From Methanobacteriota archaeon (GTDB lineage Archaea > Thermoplasmatota > Poseidoniia > Poseidoniales > Poseidoniaceae): a stretch of 18,608 bases of DNA. Positions 8,619 through 16,647 of the stretch are shown piece after piece. The position numbers were made by a program, and so were the translations under genes. The stretch lies in assembly GCA_009936765.1 (NCBI GenBank), contig JAACDL010000137.1:1-18608 (forward strand). The letters run 5' to 3'. Each line of letters opens with the position of its first letter. Positions within the stretch are counted from its first letter, which is position 1. Under the pieces are notes generated by a model that was not told the DNA's origin, did no database searches, and was given only the letters and a program-made list of their open reading frames with translations.

Positions 8619-8711
8619 CGCAGCCCGTTTGGCGGTGTGGCCATCCACATTCAAATGTGACTCATGAATAATAGCGACACCAATAAGGGGTCGTTCATAC
8701 ACCGCTGTAAT
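8619..8711. promoter_or_regulatory. Divergent intergenic region between nadB and the four-helix membrane protein
   Basis: This 93-bp stretch must hold both promoters if the two starts I chose are right. It contains CACATTCAAATGTG (8646-8659), a near-perfect inverted repeat, and a wider inverted pair GCGGTGT (8632-8638) and ACACCGC (8699-8705). The AT-rich GAATAATAG (8665-8673) is the only TATA-like candidate and could serve either strand. None of these is strong enough to assign a regulator. Confidence 0.35.
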
Positions 8712-9506
8712 ATGGGTCTGGTGAAGAAGTTGGCAGCAATCATCGGCCTTGCACTGATTGCGGTATCTGTTGCCAACGTTGAATTCGGGGCTTTAATGGG
8801 CCTTGAGCCACCACAAAAATTGATTCTGGCTAGAGTGGCGGACCCTGGTTGCAATACAGATGATATTCAAAAAGACCTAGATGCTGGTGATGCGAATGAT
8901 TGTGTTACTACTCCTGGTGTATGGGAGGCTCCAGATTTGCTGTTATTGCTCGAGGGTTCAATCATGTTCCTCACTACATTCCTAAGGTGGCCTCGTAAGG
9001 GTCGTTGGGCATTGAGGATCAGGAAAATAGCAGTTGTAACAGGTGTTATTCTTTGTGGGATTGCTCTAGCAGATAGATTCGATCAACTTCCAGGGACTTC
9101 ATCTGAAGATCTTGCGGCATTGCTACCGTTCCCTGCTCCTCCGATTGCTGTTCAAATTGGAATCTTTGCTGCTGGGATATTTCTCATAAGGGGTCCAAAA
9201 TATCGTATCGATGGAAAAGTGTCTAAGGGTTCTAAAACGCCAAGGAAAGAGTACACTATTCAACAGCTCGACATGGCTTACCAGCAAGGTGGTAATCTTG
9301 GGAACTTAGCCAAAGGAAAGCGTTCGAAAGGAGCCTCTCAATACCAGACCATTGGGGACCTTTGGAATTACCAAGGACTTTCAAAATATGAGGATGCATT
9401 TGAAAGCGGAATGCGTGATACTTTCAGCGATAGCGTCGGTAGAACCTGTCACTTGTGTAACGGTGAAGGGTGCAATGGTTGTTCCAACACTGGAATGTCC
9501 TCCTAA
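8712..9506 (+). CDS. Uncharacterised four-helix membrane protein with C-terminal CxxC...CxxC cluster
   Basis: I do not recognise a family. From the ATG at 8712 the protein has 264 residues and begins MGLVKK followed at once by a hydrophobic segment (about 6-30), as in an N-terminal anchor. A short loop with two cysteines (47 and 64) follows, then hydrophobic segments near 75-92, 104-120 and 142-160, and a basic cytoplasmic-looking tail of about 100 residues. The last residues, CHLCNGEGCNGCSNTG (246-261), have the C-x2-C-x-G-x-G-C-x2-C spacing of a DnaJ-type zinc module, but only one half of it. A TM anchor plus a zinc knuckle suggests a membrane-tethered protein-protein or nucleic-acid contact, which is an inference. 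An ATG at 8664 would add 16 polar residues before the anchor and was rejected. No clear ribosome binding site precedes either start. The gene is divergent from nadB. Confidence 0.7.
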   Translation: MGLVKKLAAIIGLALIAVSVANVEFGALMGLEPPQKLILARVADPGCNTDDIQKDLDAGDANDCVTTPGVWEAPDLLLLLEGSIMFLTTFLRWPRKGRWALRIRKIAVVTGVILCGIALADRFDQLPGTSSEDLAALLPFPAPPIAVQIGIFAAGIFLIRGPKYRIDGKVSKGSKTPRKEYTIQQLDMAYQQGGNLGNLAKGKRSKGASQYQTIGDLWNYQGLSKYEDAFESGMRDTFSDSVGRTCHLCNGEGCNGCSNTGMSS

Positions 9507-9549
9507 ATGCTATACTTCGGCTAAATTAGCGGTGTGTTCTAAACTACTT

Positions 9550-9604
9550 CTCGCGAGCGCGAGCCGGGTAACCTTCAAGACCCCCCTCGTACCCTTGCCC
9601 GGTT
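9550..9604 (+). other. GC-rich intergenic RNA-hairpin region upstream of smc
   Basis: Two alternative structures share bases here. The first is a short hairpin, CTCGC-GAGC-GCGAG at 9550-9563. The second is a 10-bp stem pairing 9562-9571 with 9595-9604 (eight Watson-Crick and two G-U pairs) around a 23-nt loop rich in C. The loop carries CCCTC, complementary to the GAGGG ribosome binding site of smc at 9633-9637. It could be a terminator-like element for the upstream gene, a leader structure of the smc operon, or chance. It has no tRNA T-arm or cloverleaf. Confidence 0.35.
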
Positions 9605-9613
9605 AAGGTCAAG

Positions 9614-9643
9614 TTTTCTTTATCTTGATCAAGAGGGAAAGGG
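9614..9643 (+). promoter_or_regulatory. Putative smc operon promoter with 12-bp palindrome
   Basis: An AT-rich TTTTCTTTA (9614-9622) is a possible TATA element about 26 bp before the smc ATG. The perfect palindrome TCTTGATCAAGA occupies 9623-9634, between that element and the start, where a bound protein would block initiation. GAGGG (9633-9637) is a ribosome binding site candidate with a 6-bp spacer. The TATA assignment is tentative, and a leaderless start is also possible. Confidence 0.4.
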
Positions 9644-12600
9644 ATGTATCTAAAGTCATTAGAAGTCGAGAACTTCAAGTCGTTTAAGGGCGAAGCAGTA
9701 ATTCCATTCGACCGAGGTTTTACTGCTATCACTGGGCCTAATGGTTCAGGTAAATCCAATTGTGGAGATGCTGTACAATTTGTTTTAGGTGCACGTTCTG
9801 CTAAGGTCCTGAGGGCTCAAAATTCTAAAGATCTAATCTTCAATGGCGGCAAGTCTAACAGGCCTGCTAGGAATGCGAAAGTAACCCTTGTTTTCGCTAA
9901 CCCTACCCTTACAAGCGGCCGTCGTAGATTGCAAATCGATTCTGATGAAGTTAGGATGACTAGAGAAGTGCGACTTACAAAGTCTAACAATACTGTTTCA
10001 ACATATTTGTTGAACGGGGAAGAAAGTAACCAGAAGTCCTTCCACCGCCTGTTAGGGCAAGCAAACGCTAGACCAGATGGTTACAACATCGTTCTACAGG
10101 GCGACGTCACTAGGCTTTCCAGCATGACTGCTGTTGAACGTAGAAAGGTTCTGGATTCAGTTGCTGGAGTAACATCTTATGATGATGAGATCCGTAAAGC
10201 AGATCGCCAAAAAGGCCAAGTTGAGGATTACATCGAACGGATATCACTCGTTGAAGATGAACAAAAAGCACGCCTAAAAACATTGGAGAAAGAAAAGGCG
10301 GTAGCTGAAAAGGCAAAAGATACCCGCGAGGAGTTCGATAATGCCAATGTCATTCTTCAACAGTCAAGACATATGACTGCTAAAGAGGAGATAAGACATC
10401 ATTCCGATGAAAGAACCCGCTATCTTGCGGACGCAGATAAATTACAACTTGAAGTTAAAGCGGCAGAATCTATTCTTCTCGGATTAGATGATCGCATCGG
10501 AGAGTTGGAGAAGCAGATTTCTGAAGCAATGGGAGGGGACAAAGGCGGCCTTAACGACCAAATAGGGAAACTACAAGTTTCACTGGCTTTGAAAAACGAC
10601 CATCTCGATGAAGCAGAGATTGCAGATATAGATGACAGCGAGTCACTAATTGATTTAGAAGAGCAAATCTCTGAAGCCAAGGATAATTTAGGGGCGCACT
10701 TGGAAAATTTATCTGCTGCAAATGAAGCACTGGCTGCCAGTAAGAAGGCATTTGAAGAAACAGAAGCAATAGAGGCAGAAATCAGAGTGACACTAGAAAG
10801 TTCAGGTGAGGCAACAGCATCACTATCTCGGGCTTTATCCAAAGCAAACGAGTACCTTGAATCATGTAGAGATGCGGTTCAAACGGCTAGGTTAGAAGCA
10901 GACAAGGTTTCTAACCAGTCGGAAATGGTTGCTGAGCAGTTATCTACGGCAGAAGAAGAGGTCGATGACGCAAAACTAGCATTCGATGAAGTACAGTTAC
11001 AATTCGAAGAATTAGGGACTGCCAATCCTGAAAATGACCGTACTGCCCTCGGGAATGAATTACGCAGCGCTCAGTCTGCAGAGAAGAGGCTAATCGATGA
11101 ATCGGGTGCTGTTGATAAGAGATTACAAGACGCCGAAAGAAGACTATCCTCTGCAAGAACAGAATTGGATAGGCGTTCAGGAAGTAACGGCATGGCGCCT
11201 GGTGCGGCGGCTGTAATGGCTGCAAGAGACCGTGGCGAATTGAAAGGAATTATCGGAACCATAAGCGAACTATGCGCCCCGAAAGATTCAGCACATTCAG
11301 ATGCATTGGCAACTGCTGTAGGCGGAGGAATGAACTCAGTCGTAGTAGAGAGTGATCAGGTCGCTGCCGAAGCAATGGCTCTTCTAAAGAGCAGGAAATT
11401 AGGCAGGGCGACATTCTTGCCGCTCAACAAAATGCAAGCCAATCGTACTTCTGGCAAAGCAGCAATGGTTGCAGGGAAAGAGGGTGTTATTGGGTTAGCT
11501 CATGAATTGCTAGATTATGACCCTAGAATCGCCACCGCTGTAGCATATGCTCTTCGAAACACCCTAGTTGTCAACAATATCGGAACCGCCCGTCGTTTGA
11601 TGGGCGGTGTAAGGTTGGTCACCCTTGGTGGCGAAATCACAGAACCGGGGGGTGCTATGATTGGAGGTAGCAAGCAGAAGATGAAAGCAGGCTTCGGTGG
11701 TAAGATACACGGCGCTAGCGAAGTCGAAAAATTGGGAGGAGAAGTAGATCGCCTCTCGATAATGGCTCAAACAGTCGCTGCAGCATTACGTGAAGCAAGA
11801 ACACGCCAACACGAAATCCGTACAAAGATTAACTCATTAACAGAAGATGACCATTCTGTAAAGGCTGGTACAATCAAAGCAGAAATGGAACTAGCGAAGA
11901 AAGTACTAGTCAAGGCAAGAGGTATTGCAAATCAATTAGAAACCCGCTTGGGTAATCTAGATTCGGACCACACTGGTAAATTGGCTATGGTTGAATCTGC
12001 TTCAATGAAGTTATTAGAAGCTGAAGCCGATAGAGATTCAGCAAGTGAAGACCTTAGCAACTCTAGCCCAGATGGAATTAGAAAGCGTCTACTTGAAGCA
12101 CAATCGCTACGAATAGAGGCAGAGGGAGCATCAAATAAGGCGCAATTAACTATTGACAGCGGTAAGGAAATGAGCGAACTTCTAACTCAAACATTAGACA
12201 GCCTTACTTCTAGGGCTGATGAAATACAAGCCGGCATGGCTGGACGTGAAAAATCAGTAAAAGAATGGAAGTCTTCTGTTAAAGAAGAAACAATTCTTCT
12301 AAACCAAAAGGAAGAGGAAAGGGCATCTTTACTTGACGAACATCAAGAACTAGAAAATGAAAGGAAAGGATTGGTTGAAGAGCGTGCAGAAGTCAAAGCA
12401 AACGCAAATCAGAAGGCCAATTCTGCCATAAATAGTAGGTCGATGGCTGAAGACATATCTCGTAGTTTAGCTATTAGGGAACAGAACTTAGCAGATCTAC
12501 TTGTTGAGATGGCAGCAGAATCAGTTCCTGTAGCGGAAGATGATGTAGAATTGCCAAATGTAGGAGATGCTCAAAAGCGTGTCAATGATTTGCGAAGGAA

Positions 12601-13528
12601 ACTTGACCGATATGGCGATTTCAACATGCTTGCTATTGAACAATATGATTCCTGTAAGAAGAGACTGGATGAGATGAAAGACGATTTCAAAGTTCTTCAA
12701 GAAAGAAGGAAGAGACTTATCGACATCACAGATAAGCTTGAGAATCAAAGGAAAACACGACTATTGGCCACTTTGAAGGAAGTAAATGAGAACTTCAAGG
12801 TAGTATACAATCGACTTTCCAATGGTGGAAGAGGTGAGTTGTTCTTGGAGAACCCGGATGAGCCTTTCAAAGGTGGTTTGGATATGTGGGCTCAACCACG
12901 AGGCAAATCTAACAAATCCCGATTACAGGGATTATCTGGTGGTGAAAAGTCGATGGCTTCATTGTCGTTGATTTTCGCAATTCAAGATCACGACCCAAGT
13001 CCATTCTATTACTTTGATGAAGTTGACCAAAACCTGGATGTAACTAATTCAAAGTTGATTGCTACAGAATGCCGCAATAGAAGTGAAGCTGCACAATTCA
13101 TCATGGTTACCTTACGCAAGGTTTCTCTCGAACTAGCCGACCATCATATCGGAATAACACATGGTGGAGATGGATGCTCTAGAAGAATTGTTGACTTCGA
13201 CCGTGACCGTGCTATAGAACTTGGTGCTCAGGCTGAGAAAGAAGCAACAGATGCTGCTGATAAGAACCATTCTAGAATAGAAGAAGCTAGGGTTATTGCT
13301 CATGAAATGCCAGAAGTACCAGACGCACTTCCTGCCCCCAAGAGTCTTGGTGGATTGCTGAATCACATAGAAGAAGATGAATCGGAAAATGGTTTCGAAG
13401 CACTTACTGAAAGAGCAGAAGAACTAACTGAGGAAATCGAAGAGAGGCAGAAGATAGTCTCAGAGTTATTGGCCGATGAAACCGAAGGACAAGAAGTTGA
13501 AGATCAAGAGGTTGAAAAGGAGGTCTGA
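9644..13528 (+). CDS. smc: Chromosome segregation ATPase SMC
   Basis: Structural-maintenance-of-chromosomes ATPase, the DNA-entrapping motor of the condensin-like complex on the nucleoid. The 1294 residues are somewhat longer than the usual 1150-1200. Domains in order: N-terminal ABC half-head with Walker A GPNGSGKS (31-38) and the LQGDV Q-loop region (about 148-152); first coiled coil to about 520; hinge at about 531-680 with LVTLGGEITEPGGAMIGGS near its end; second coiled coil to about 1010; C-terminal half-head with signature LSGGE (1097-1101), Walker B FYYFDE (D1125, E1126) and the D-loop VDQNLD. After the head ends near residue 1185, a 109-residue tail rich in Glu and Asp follows, which most SMC proteins lack. 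The gene is followed immediately by scpA and scpB. Confidence 0.97.
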   Translation: MYLKSLEVENFKSFKGEAVIPFDRGFTAITGPNGSGKSNCGDAVQFVLGARSAKVLRAQNSKDLIFNGGKSNRPARNAKVTLVFANPTLTSGRRRLQIDSDEVRMTREVRLTKSNNTVSTYLLNGEESNQKSFHRLLGQANARPDGYNIVLQGDVTRLSSMTAVERRKVLDSVAGVTSYDDEIRKADRQKGQVEDYIERISLVEDEQKARLKTLEKEKAVAEKAKDTREEFDNANVILQQSRHMTAKEEIRHHSDERTRYLADADKLQLEVKAAESILLGLDDRIGELEKQISEAMGGDKGGLNDQIGKLQVSLALKNDHLDEAEIADIDDSESLIDLEEQISEAKDNLGAHLENLSAANEALAASKKAFEETEAIEAEIRVTLESSGEATASLSRALSKANEYLESCRDAVQTARLEADKVSNQSEMVAEQLSTAEEEVDDAKLAFDEVQLQFEELGTANPENDRTALGNELRSAQSAEKRLIDESGAVDKRLQDAERRLSSARTELDRRSGSNGMAPGAAAVMAARDRGELKGIIGTISELCAPKDSAHSDALATAVGGGMNSVVVESDQVAAEAMALLKSRKLGRATFLPLNKMQANRTSGKAAMVAGKEGVIGLAHELLDYDPRIATAVAYALRNTLVVNNIGTARRLMGGVRLVTLGGEITEPGGAMIGGSKQKMKAGFGGKIHGASEVEKLGGEVDRLSIMAQTVAAALREARTRQHEIRTKINSLTEDDHSVKAGTIKAEMELAKKVLVKARGIANQLETRLGNLDSDHTGKLAMVESASMKLLEAEADRDSASEDLSNSSPDGIRKRLLEAQSLRIEAEGASNKAQLTIDSGKEMSELLTQTLDSLTSRADEIQAGMAGREKSVKEWKSSVKEETILLNQKEEERASLLDEHQELENERKGLVEERAEVKANANQKANSAINSRSMAEDISRSLAIREQNLADLLVEMAAESVPVAEDDVELPNVGDAQKRVNDLRRKLDRYGDFNMLAIEQYDSCKKRLDEMKDDFKVLQERRKRLIDITDKLENQRKTRLLATLKEVNENFKVVYNRLSNGGRGELFLENPDEPFKGGLDMWAQPRGKSNKSRLQGLSGGEKSMASLSLIFAIQDHDPSPFYYFDEVDQNLDVTNSKLIATECRNRSEAAQFIMVTLRKVSLELADHHIGITHGGDGCSRRIVDFDRDRAIELGAQAEKEATDAADKNHSRIEEARVIAHEMPEVPDALPAPKSLGGLLNHIEEDESENGFEALTERAEELTEEIEERQKIVSELLADETEGQEVEDQEVEKEV
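13517..13524 (+). promoter_or_regulatory. Strong ribosome binding site of scpA inside the smc 3' end
   Basis: AAGGAGGT, an excellent anti-16S complement, sits in the last codons of smc, 6 bp before the scpA ATG. It ties kleisin translation to the smc message and fixes the scpA start at 13531. Confidence 0.8.
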
Positions 13529-13530
13529 GC

Positions 13531-14676
13531 ATGCAACAAGCCGTATTAGACGACTGGTTCCTACGCCAGGATATTCTTGACCAGTTAATGGGTCAAGAAG
13601 AAGATCTAAGCGAAGCCGAGAGATATGCTGACCGTATTTTGAGAATTGCACAAGAAGAAAGTGCGGAGCATCAAGTACTCTCTGACCCCTTTGACCGCTC
13701 GGTAGCATTGGTGCTTTCGCTGGTCAAAGAAGAGGGAATGGATCCATGGAATATCGACCTCTCTGCCTTCCTAAAACTATTCACTCAGCGAGTCAGAAAA
13801 GAAGCATCAGATCTCGATTTACCTGCCTGCGGTCGTCTTATCCGTATGTCATGGGAAGTCTTGACGCAACAAGCATCTACTCTCTTTGATAGAGTAATTG
13901 CATTGGATTTCGAAGATGAAGATGATTTCACAGATTTTGGCTGGGAAGCCGAATATGATGATGAGGAGTTTATCTTCACTTCATCCATCCTCGAAGGAAG
14001 TGCTGATCAAGTGTTGCCTTCGTTTTTTGGTGAAAGGATTAGGAGAGAAGAAGGCCGGCCTTCAACTCTCGGTGAATTGTTATCGGCATTGAAAGATGCA
14101 TGTGATGAGGCCGAAATTCTCAAAGTGAAGGAAGAATACCGCCGAGAACACGCTGTGGAGTTGAAGAATATGCTCGATAATGTGGGCTCTAGGATGCATA
14201 ATGAGGACATGGAGGGTGATATCCATAGGTGTTGGACTGCAATGCGTAAAGTCTGCCATACAAGAAGTGAAACCAAAGTTCCTGTTTCAGAGGTTACACT
14301 CGAATTGGAAAACATCCTAATGGAGACTTTTGGAGAAATACCGGAAGGCTATGATGTTGAATCTAAAATAACGTCATTTGTCGCAGGATTATTCCTTACT
14401 CACAGAGGTTATGCATGGATAAGCCAAGAAGGCCCAGATGACCCAATTATGCTGGAAGATCGGTGGCCAAATGCAAATACTTTCGAGGAAGTCACTACTA
14501 TGGCTGACAAATTGATGGCCGATGATTCAGATTCTATTAAGCAGGATGAAACCGAGTCTATGAGGCACGCTGCTCGTTTGGCAGAGAGAGCTAGGGTTGC
14601 CGCTGAAGAAGAAGAAAGGGCTAAGTTGGAAGGAGAATCAAATTCTGAAAATCCAGCAGACTGGTTAGTGGAGTAA
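13531..14676 (+). CDS. scpA: Segregation and condensation protein A (kleisin)
   Basis: Kleisin subunit that bridges the two SMC heads and binds ScpB. The N-terminal family pattern is SDPFDRSVALVLSLVKEEGMDPWNIDLSAFLKLF (51-84, compare bacterial F-x-G-P-L-x-L-L-L-x-L-I and D-P-W-x-I-D). It is followed by the helix LDLPACGRLIRMSWEVLTQQASTLF (95-119). A strongly acidic insert spans about 126-147 (13 Asp/Glu in 22 residues). Residues 245-330 form the C-terminal winged-helix region expected to contact the SMC head, and 335-381 add a charged helical tail. At 381 residues it is longer than bacterial ScpA (about 250), as is common in archaea. The start lies 2 bp after the smc stop. Confidence 0.88.
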   Translation: MQQAVLDDWFLRQDILDQLMGQEEDLSEAERYADRILRIAQEESAEHQVLSDPFDRSVALVLSLVKEEGMDPWNIDLSAFLKLFTQRVRKEASDLDLPACGRLIRMSWEVLTQQASTLFDRVIALDFEDEDDFTDFGWEAEYDDEEFIFTSSILEGSADQVLPSFFGERIRREEGRPSTLGELLSALKDACDEAEILKVKEEYRREHAVELKNMLDNVGSRMHNEDMEGDIHRCWTAMRKVCHTRSETKVPVSEVTLELENILMETFGEIPEGYDVESKITSFVAGLFLTHRGYAWISQEGPDDPIMLEDRWPNANTFEEVTTMADKLMADDSDSIKQDETESMRHAARLAERARVAAEEEERAKLEGESNSENPADWLVE

Positions 14677-14688
14677 GGAGTTAATCAC

Positions 14689-15297
14689 ATGTCTGAAGTA
14701 CCATTAGAAACTTTACTCGAAGCAACACTTTTCAGTGCAGGCCGTTCAATGAATATGAATGAACTTTCAGAACAACTGGGTTACGACGATGAAGAGATTA
14801 CTGAAGCGATGACAAATCTACAGGCTACCGTCAAGAGAAGACGCGGTGGAGGTTTACAAGTTGTAGAAATCGGCGGTAAATGGGCGATGGAAGTCAAACC
14901 AATAATTGCTAACCATCTACCAAAAGAAACCAAGTCTGAATTGGCACCTAAGTTGCTTAAGGCAGCCGCTCTTATTGCTTATCATCAACCAATGCCTCAA
15001 TCACGTTTGGTGGAATTACTTGGGCAGCGAGCTTACGACCACATTAGGGAACTAGCCCAGGCTGGTTTAATCGGTCGAAGGCGTGATGGAAACACCAGGA
15101 GGTTGACTACTACTCGTCGGTTTTCGGAGATGTTTGGTTGCCCTCATACTGATAGGAAGAAGGTAAAAGCATGGTTTAGAGACATGGTTGTATCATCTGG
15201 AATGCTAGATGGAATGGAGAGTAAACTTGCTTTGAGAGACGAAACTGATTCCGATGGTGGGACTCAGACAATTCTCGAATTAGGTGAAGATGAGTAA
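14689..15297 (+). CDS. scpB: Segregation and condensation protein B
   Basis: ScpB dimerises and wraps the kleisin in the SMC-ScpAB complex. The 202 residues show two tandem winged helices: PLETLLEATLFSAGRSMNMNELSEQLG (5-31) with the beta wing GGGLQVVEIGGKWAMEVKP (53-71), and LLKAAALIAYHQPMPQSRLVELLG (89-112) with DHIRELAQAGLIGRRRDGNTRRLTTT (117-142) and the family's F-x-E-x-F-G (145-150). AAGGAG at 14675-14680 lies 8 bp upstream of the ATG and overlaps the scpA stop. The gene ends 3 bp from the stop of the convergent HMG-CoA reductase, leaving no room for a classical terminator on either side. Confidence 0.92.
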   Translation: MSEVPLETLLEATLFSAGRSMNMNELSEQLGYDDEEITEAMTNLQATVKRRRGGGLQVVEIGGKWAMEVKPIIANHLPKETKSELAPKLLKAAALIAYHQPMPQSRLVELLGQRAYDHIRELAQAGLIGRRRDGNTRRLTTTRRFSEMFGCPHTDRKKVKAWFRDMVVSSGMLDGMESKLALRDETDSDGGTQTILELGEDE

Positions 15298-15300
15298 TCA

Positions 15301-16593
15301 TTATCTGATCGATTCAAGAGTTTCCTTGACCAATTGTTGCGTAACAGGTCCTTGTTGAGAGTTTACAATATTCGCAACCTTTTCGATTTCATCGCCAATA
15401 GCCCCTGCACTAACTGCCATGTTTCTGGCGTGTAGTTTCATGTGACCTGCCTGAATGCCACTGGTTGCAAGCGCTCGCATTGCACCAAGGTTTTGTGCTA
15501 ATCCTGCTGCAGCGATGACTCCTGCAAGTTCTTGTGCTGAATTTAGGCCTAATATGGCTAGATTGGCCCTAGCGACAGGGTGGACCTTGGAGGCTCCACC
15601 TACAATTCCTACCGCCATTGGTGTTTCCAGTTTCCCAACTAAGTTACCTTCATCGTCCCTGTGCCATCTGGTCATCGATGTGTATTCTCCAGTGTTTACT
15701 GCAGCCCAGGCGTGGCATCCTGCTTCAATCGCTCTCCAGTCTTGGCCACAAGCAAGCGCAACAGCACTGATTGCGTTCATAACGCCCTTGTTGTGCGTTG
15801 CTGCCCTGTAAGGGTCAGCCATTGCAAAATGATGTGCCTCTAAGATTCCAGCAATGACCTTCCTGCCATTTTCAGCAGTACCATCATCTGAAATCTCCTC
15901 TGGCGTGAATGTTGCTTCAACTCTAGCCAGGCGTTGAGATGCGAGGTTGGAAAGGATTCTGAGGTGCACTCTGCCACCTGTGATTTCTTCGACCTTTCCG
16001 CTTATCAGTTCAGCCATTGTATTGACTGCGTTCGCCCCCATGGCATCCCGTGTGTCTACTAGCAAATGGATGACCAGCATTTTTCCAGAAATGGAATCTA
16101 TGCTGCGGACTTGTATGTCCTTGCAGCCACCTCCTAGTTTGATCATAGTTGAGGGTAGCGAATTGCACATCCCCATCAATTCATATTTGGCTGTAAGAAT
16201 GGCTTCTCCTGCCTGTTCTACGTCTTCTAATTCAAGAACTTGAATCTGAGATATCATAATTGGTCCATCGCTTGATGTCCTAAATCCTCCCTTAATGAGG
16301 CACCTCTTCGCCATATTGCTGGCTGCAGCTACGACACTAGATTCTTCGAGGCAGAAGGGAATGAGGTAAGGGGCGCCATCTATTACGAAATTAGTGGCCA
16401 CTCCTACGGGTAATGACATGGTGCCTATTACGTTCTCAATCATGCGGTCAGCTGCCATTTCGTCCAATTCGCCATGGCTGGCCAATGCAGCGATCGCTTC
16501 GGAGCTCAGTTTTGCTAATTCGGCAACCATTTGCCTCCTTTGTTCCACAGATAGTTTGTAGAAACCTGAAAGTCGGCTTTTGTCAACTGGCAT
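15301..16593 (-). CDS. hmgA: 3-hydroxy-3-methylglutaryl-CoA reductase, class II
   Basis: Reduces HMG-CoA to mevalonate, the committed step to isoprenoids and hence archaeal ether lipids. The 430 residues have the compact class II form without membrane anchor. The catalytic set known from Pseudomonas mevalonii aligns closely: E83 in LEESS, K269 in HNKG, D285 in GQDWR and H384 in AGHMK. Also present are ENVIGTMSLPVGVA (53-66), the dinucleotide motif DAMGANAVNTMAE (183-195) and GGASKVHP. Class II enzymes are bacterial-type; among archaea they are known in Thermoplasmatales and Archaeoglobales, where they replaced class I by transfer. Direction is inferred: an archaeon needs synthesis, whereas the P. 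mevalonii enzyme is degradative. GGAGG lies 9 bp before the ATG on the minus strand. The gene is divergent from the AAA-like gene. Confidence 0.95.
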   Translation of the reverse strand: MPVDKSRLSGFYKLSVEQRRQMVAELAKLSSEAIAALASHGELDEMAADRMIENVIGTMSLPVGVATNFVIDGAPYLIPFCLEESSVVAAASNMAKRCLIKGGFRTSSDGPIMISQIQVLELEDVEQAGEAILTAKYELMGMCNSLPSTMIKLGGGCKDIQVRSIDSISGKMLVIHLLVDTRDAMGANAVNTMAELISGKVEEITGGRVHLRILSNLASQRLARVEATFTPEEISDDGTAENGRKVIAGILEAHHFAMADPYRAATHNKGVMNAISAVALACGQDWRAIEAGCHAWAAVNTGEYTSMTRWHRDDEGNLVGKLETPMAVGIVGGASKVHPVARANLAILGLNSAQELAGVIAAAGLAQNLGAMRALATSGIQAGHMKLHARNMAVSAGAIGDEIEKVANIVNSQQGPVTQQLVKETLESIR

Positions 16594-16647
16594 TGGACTG
16601 TTCCTCCAGTTGTAGCGGGTGGTGTCTACTTGATGAAGAAACCGACG

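Noticed and set aside
8619..8702. N-terminal extension of NadB by 28 residues to an upstream ATG
   Set aside because: The Rossmann strand and GSGIAG begin right after the inner ATG at 8618, as in all NadB proteins; the extra residues resemble nothing and would overlap the divergent gene's promoter.
8664..8711. Upstream ATG (8664) for the four-helix membrane protein
   Set aside because: It adds a polar stretch before an otherwise typical N-terminal anchor MGLVKK plus hydrophobic helix, and no ribosome binding site supports it; it remains possible.
9563..9605. Possible tRNA or tRNA-like element in the GC-rich intergenic region
   Set aside because: There is no T-arm consensus, anticodon arm or 7-bp acceptor stem on either strand; only simple hairpins fit.
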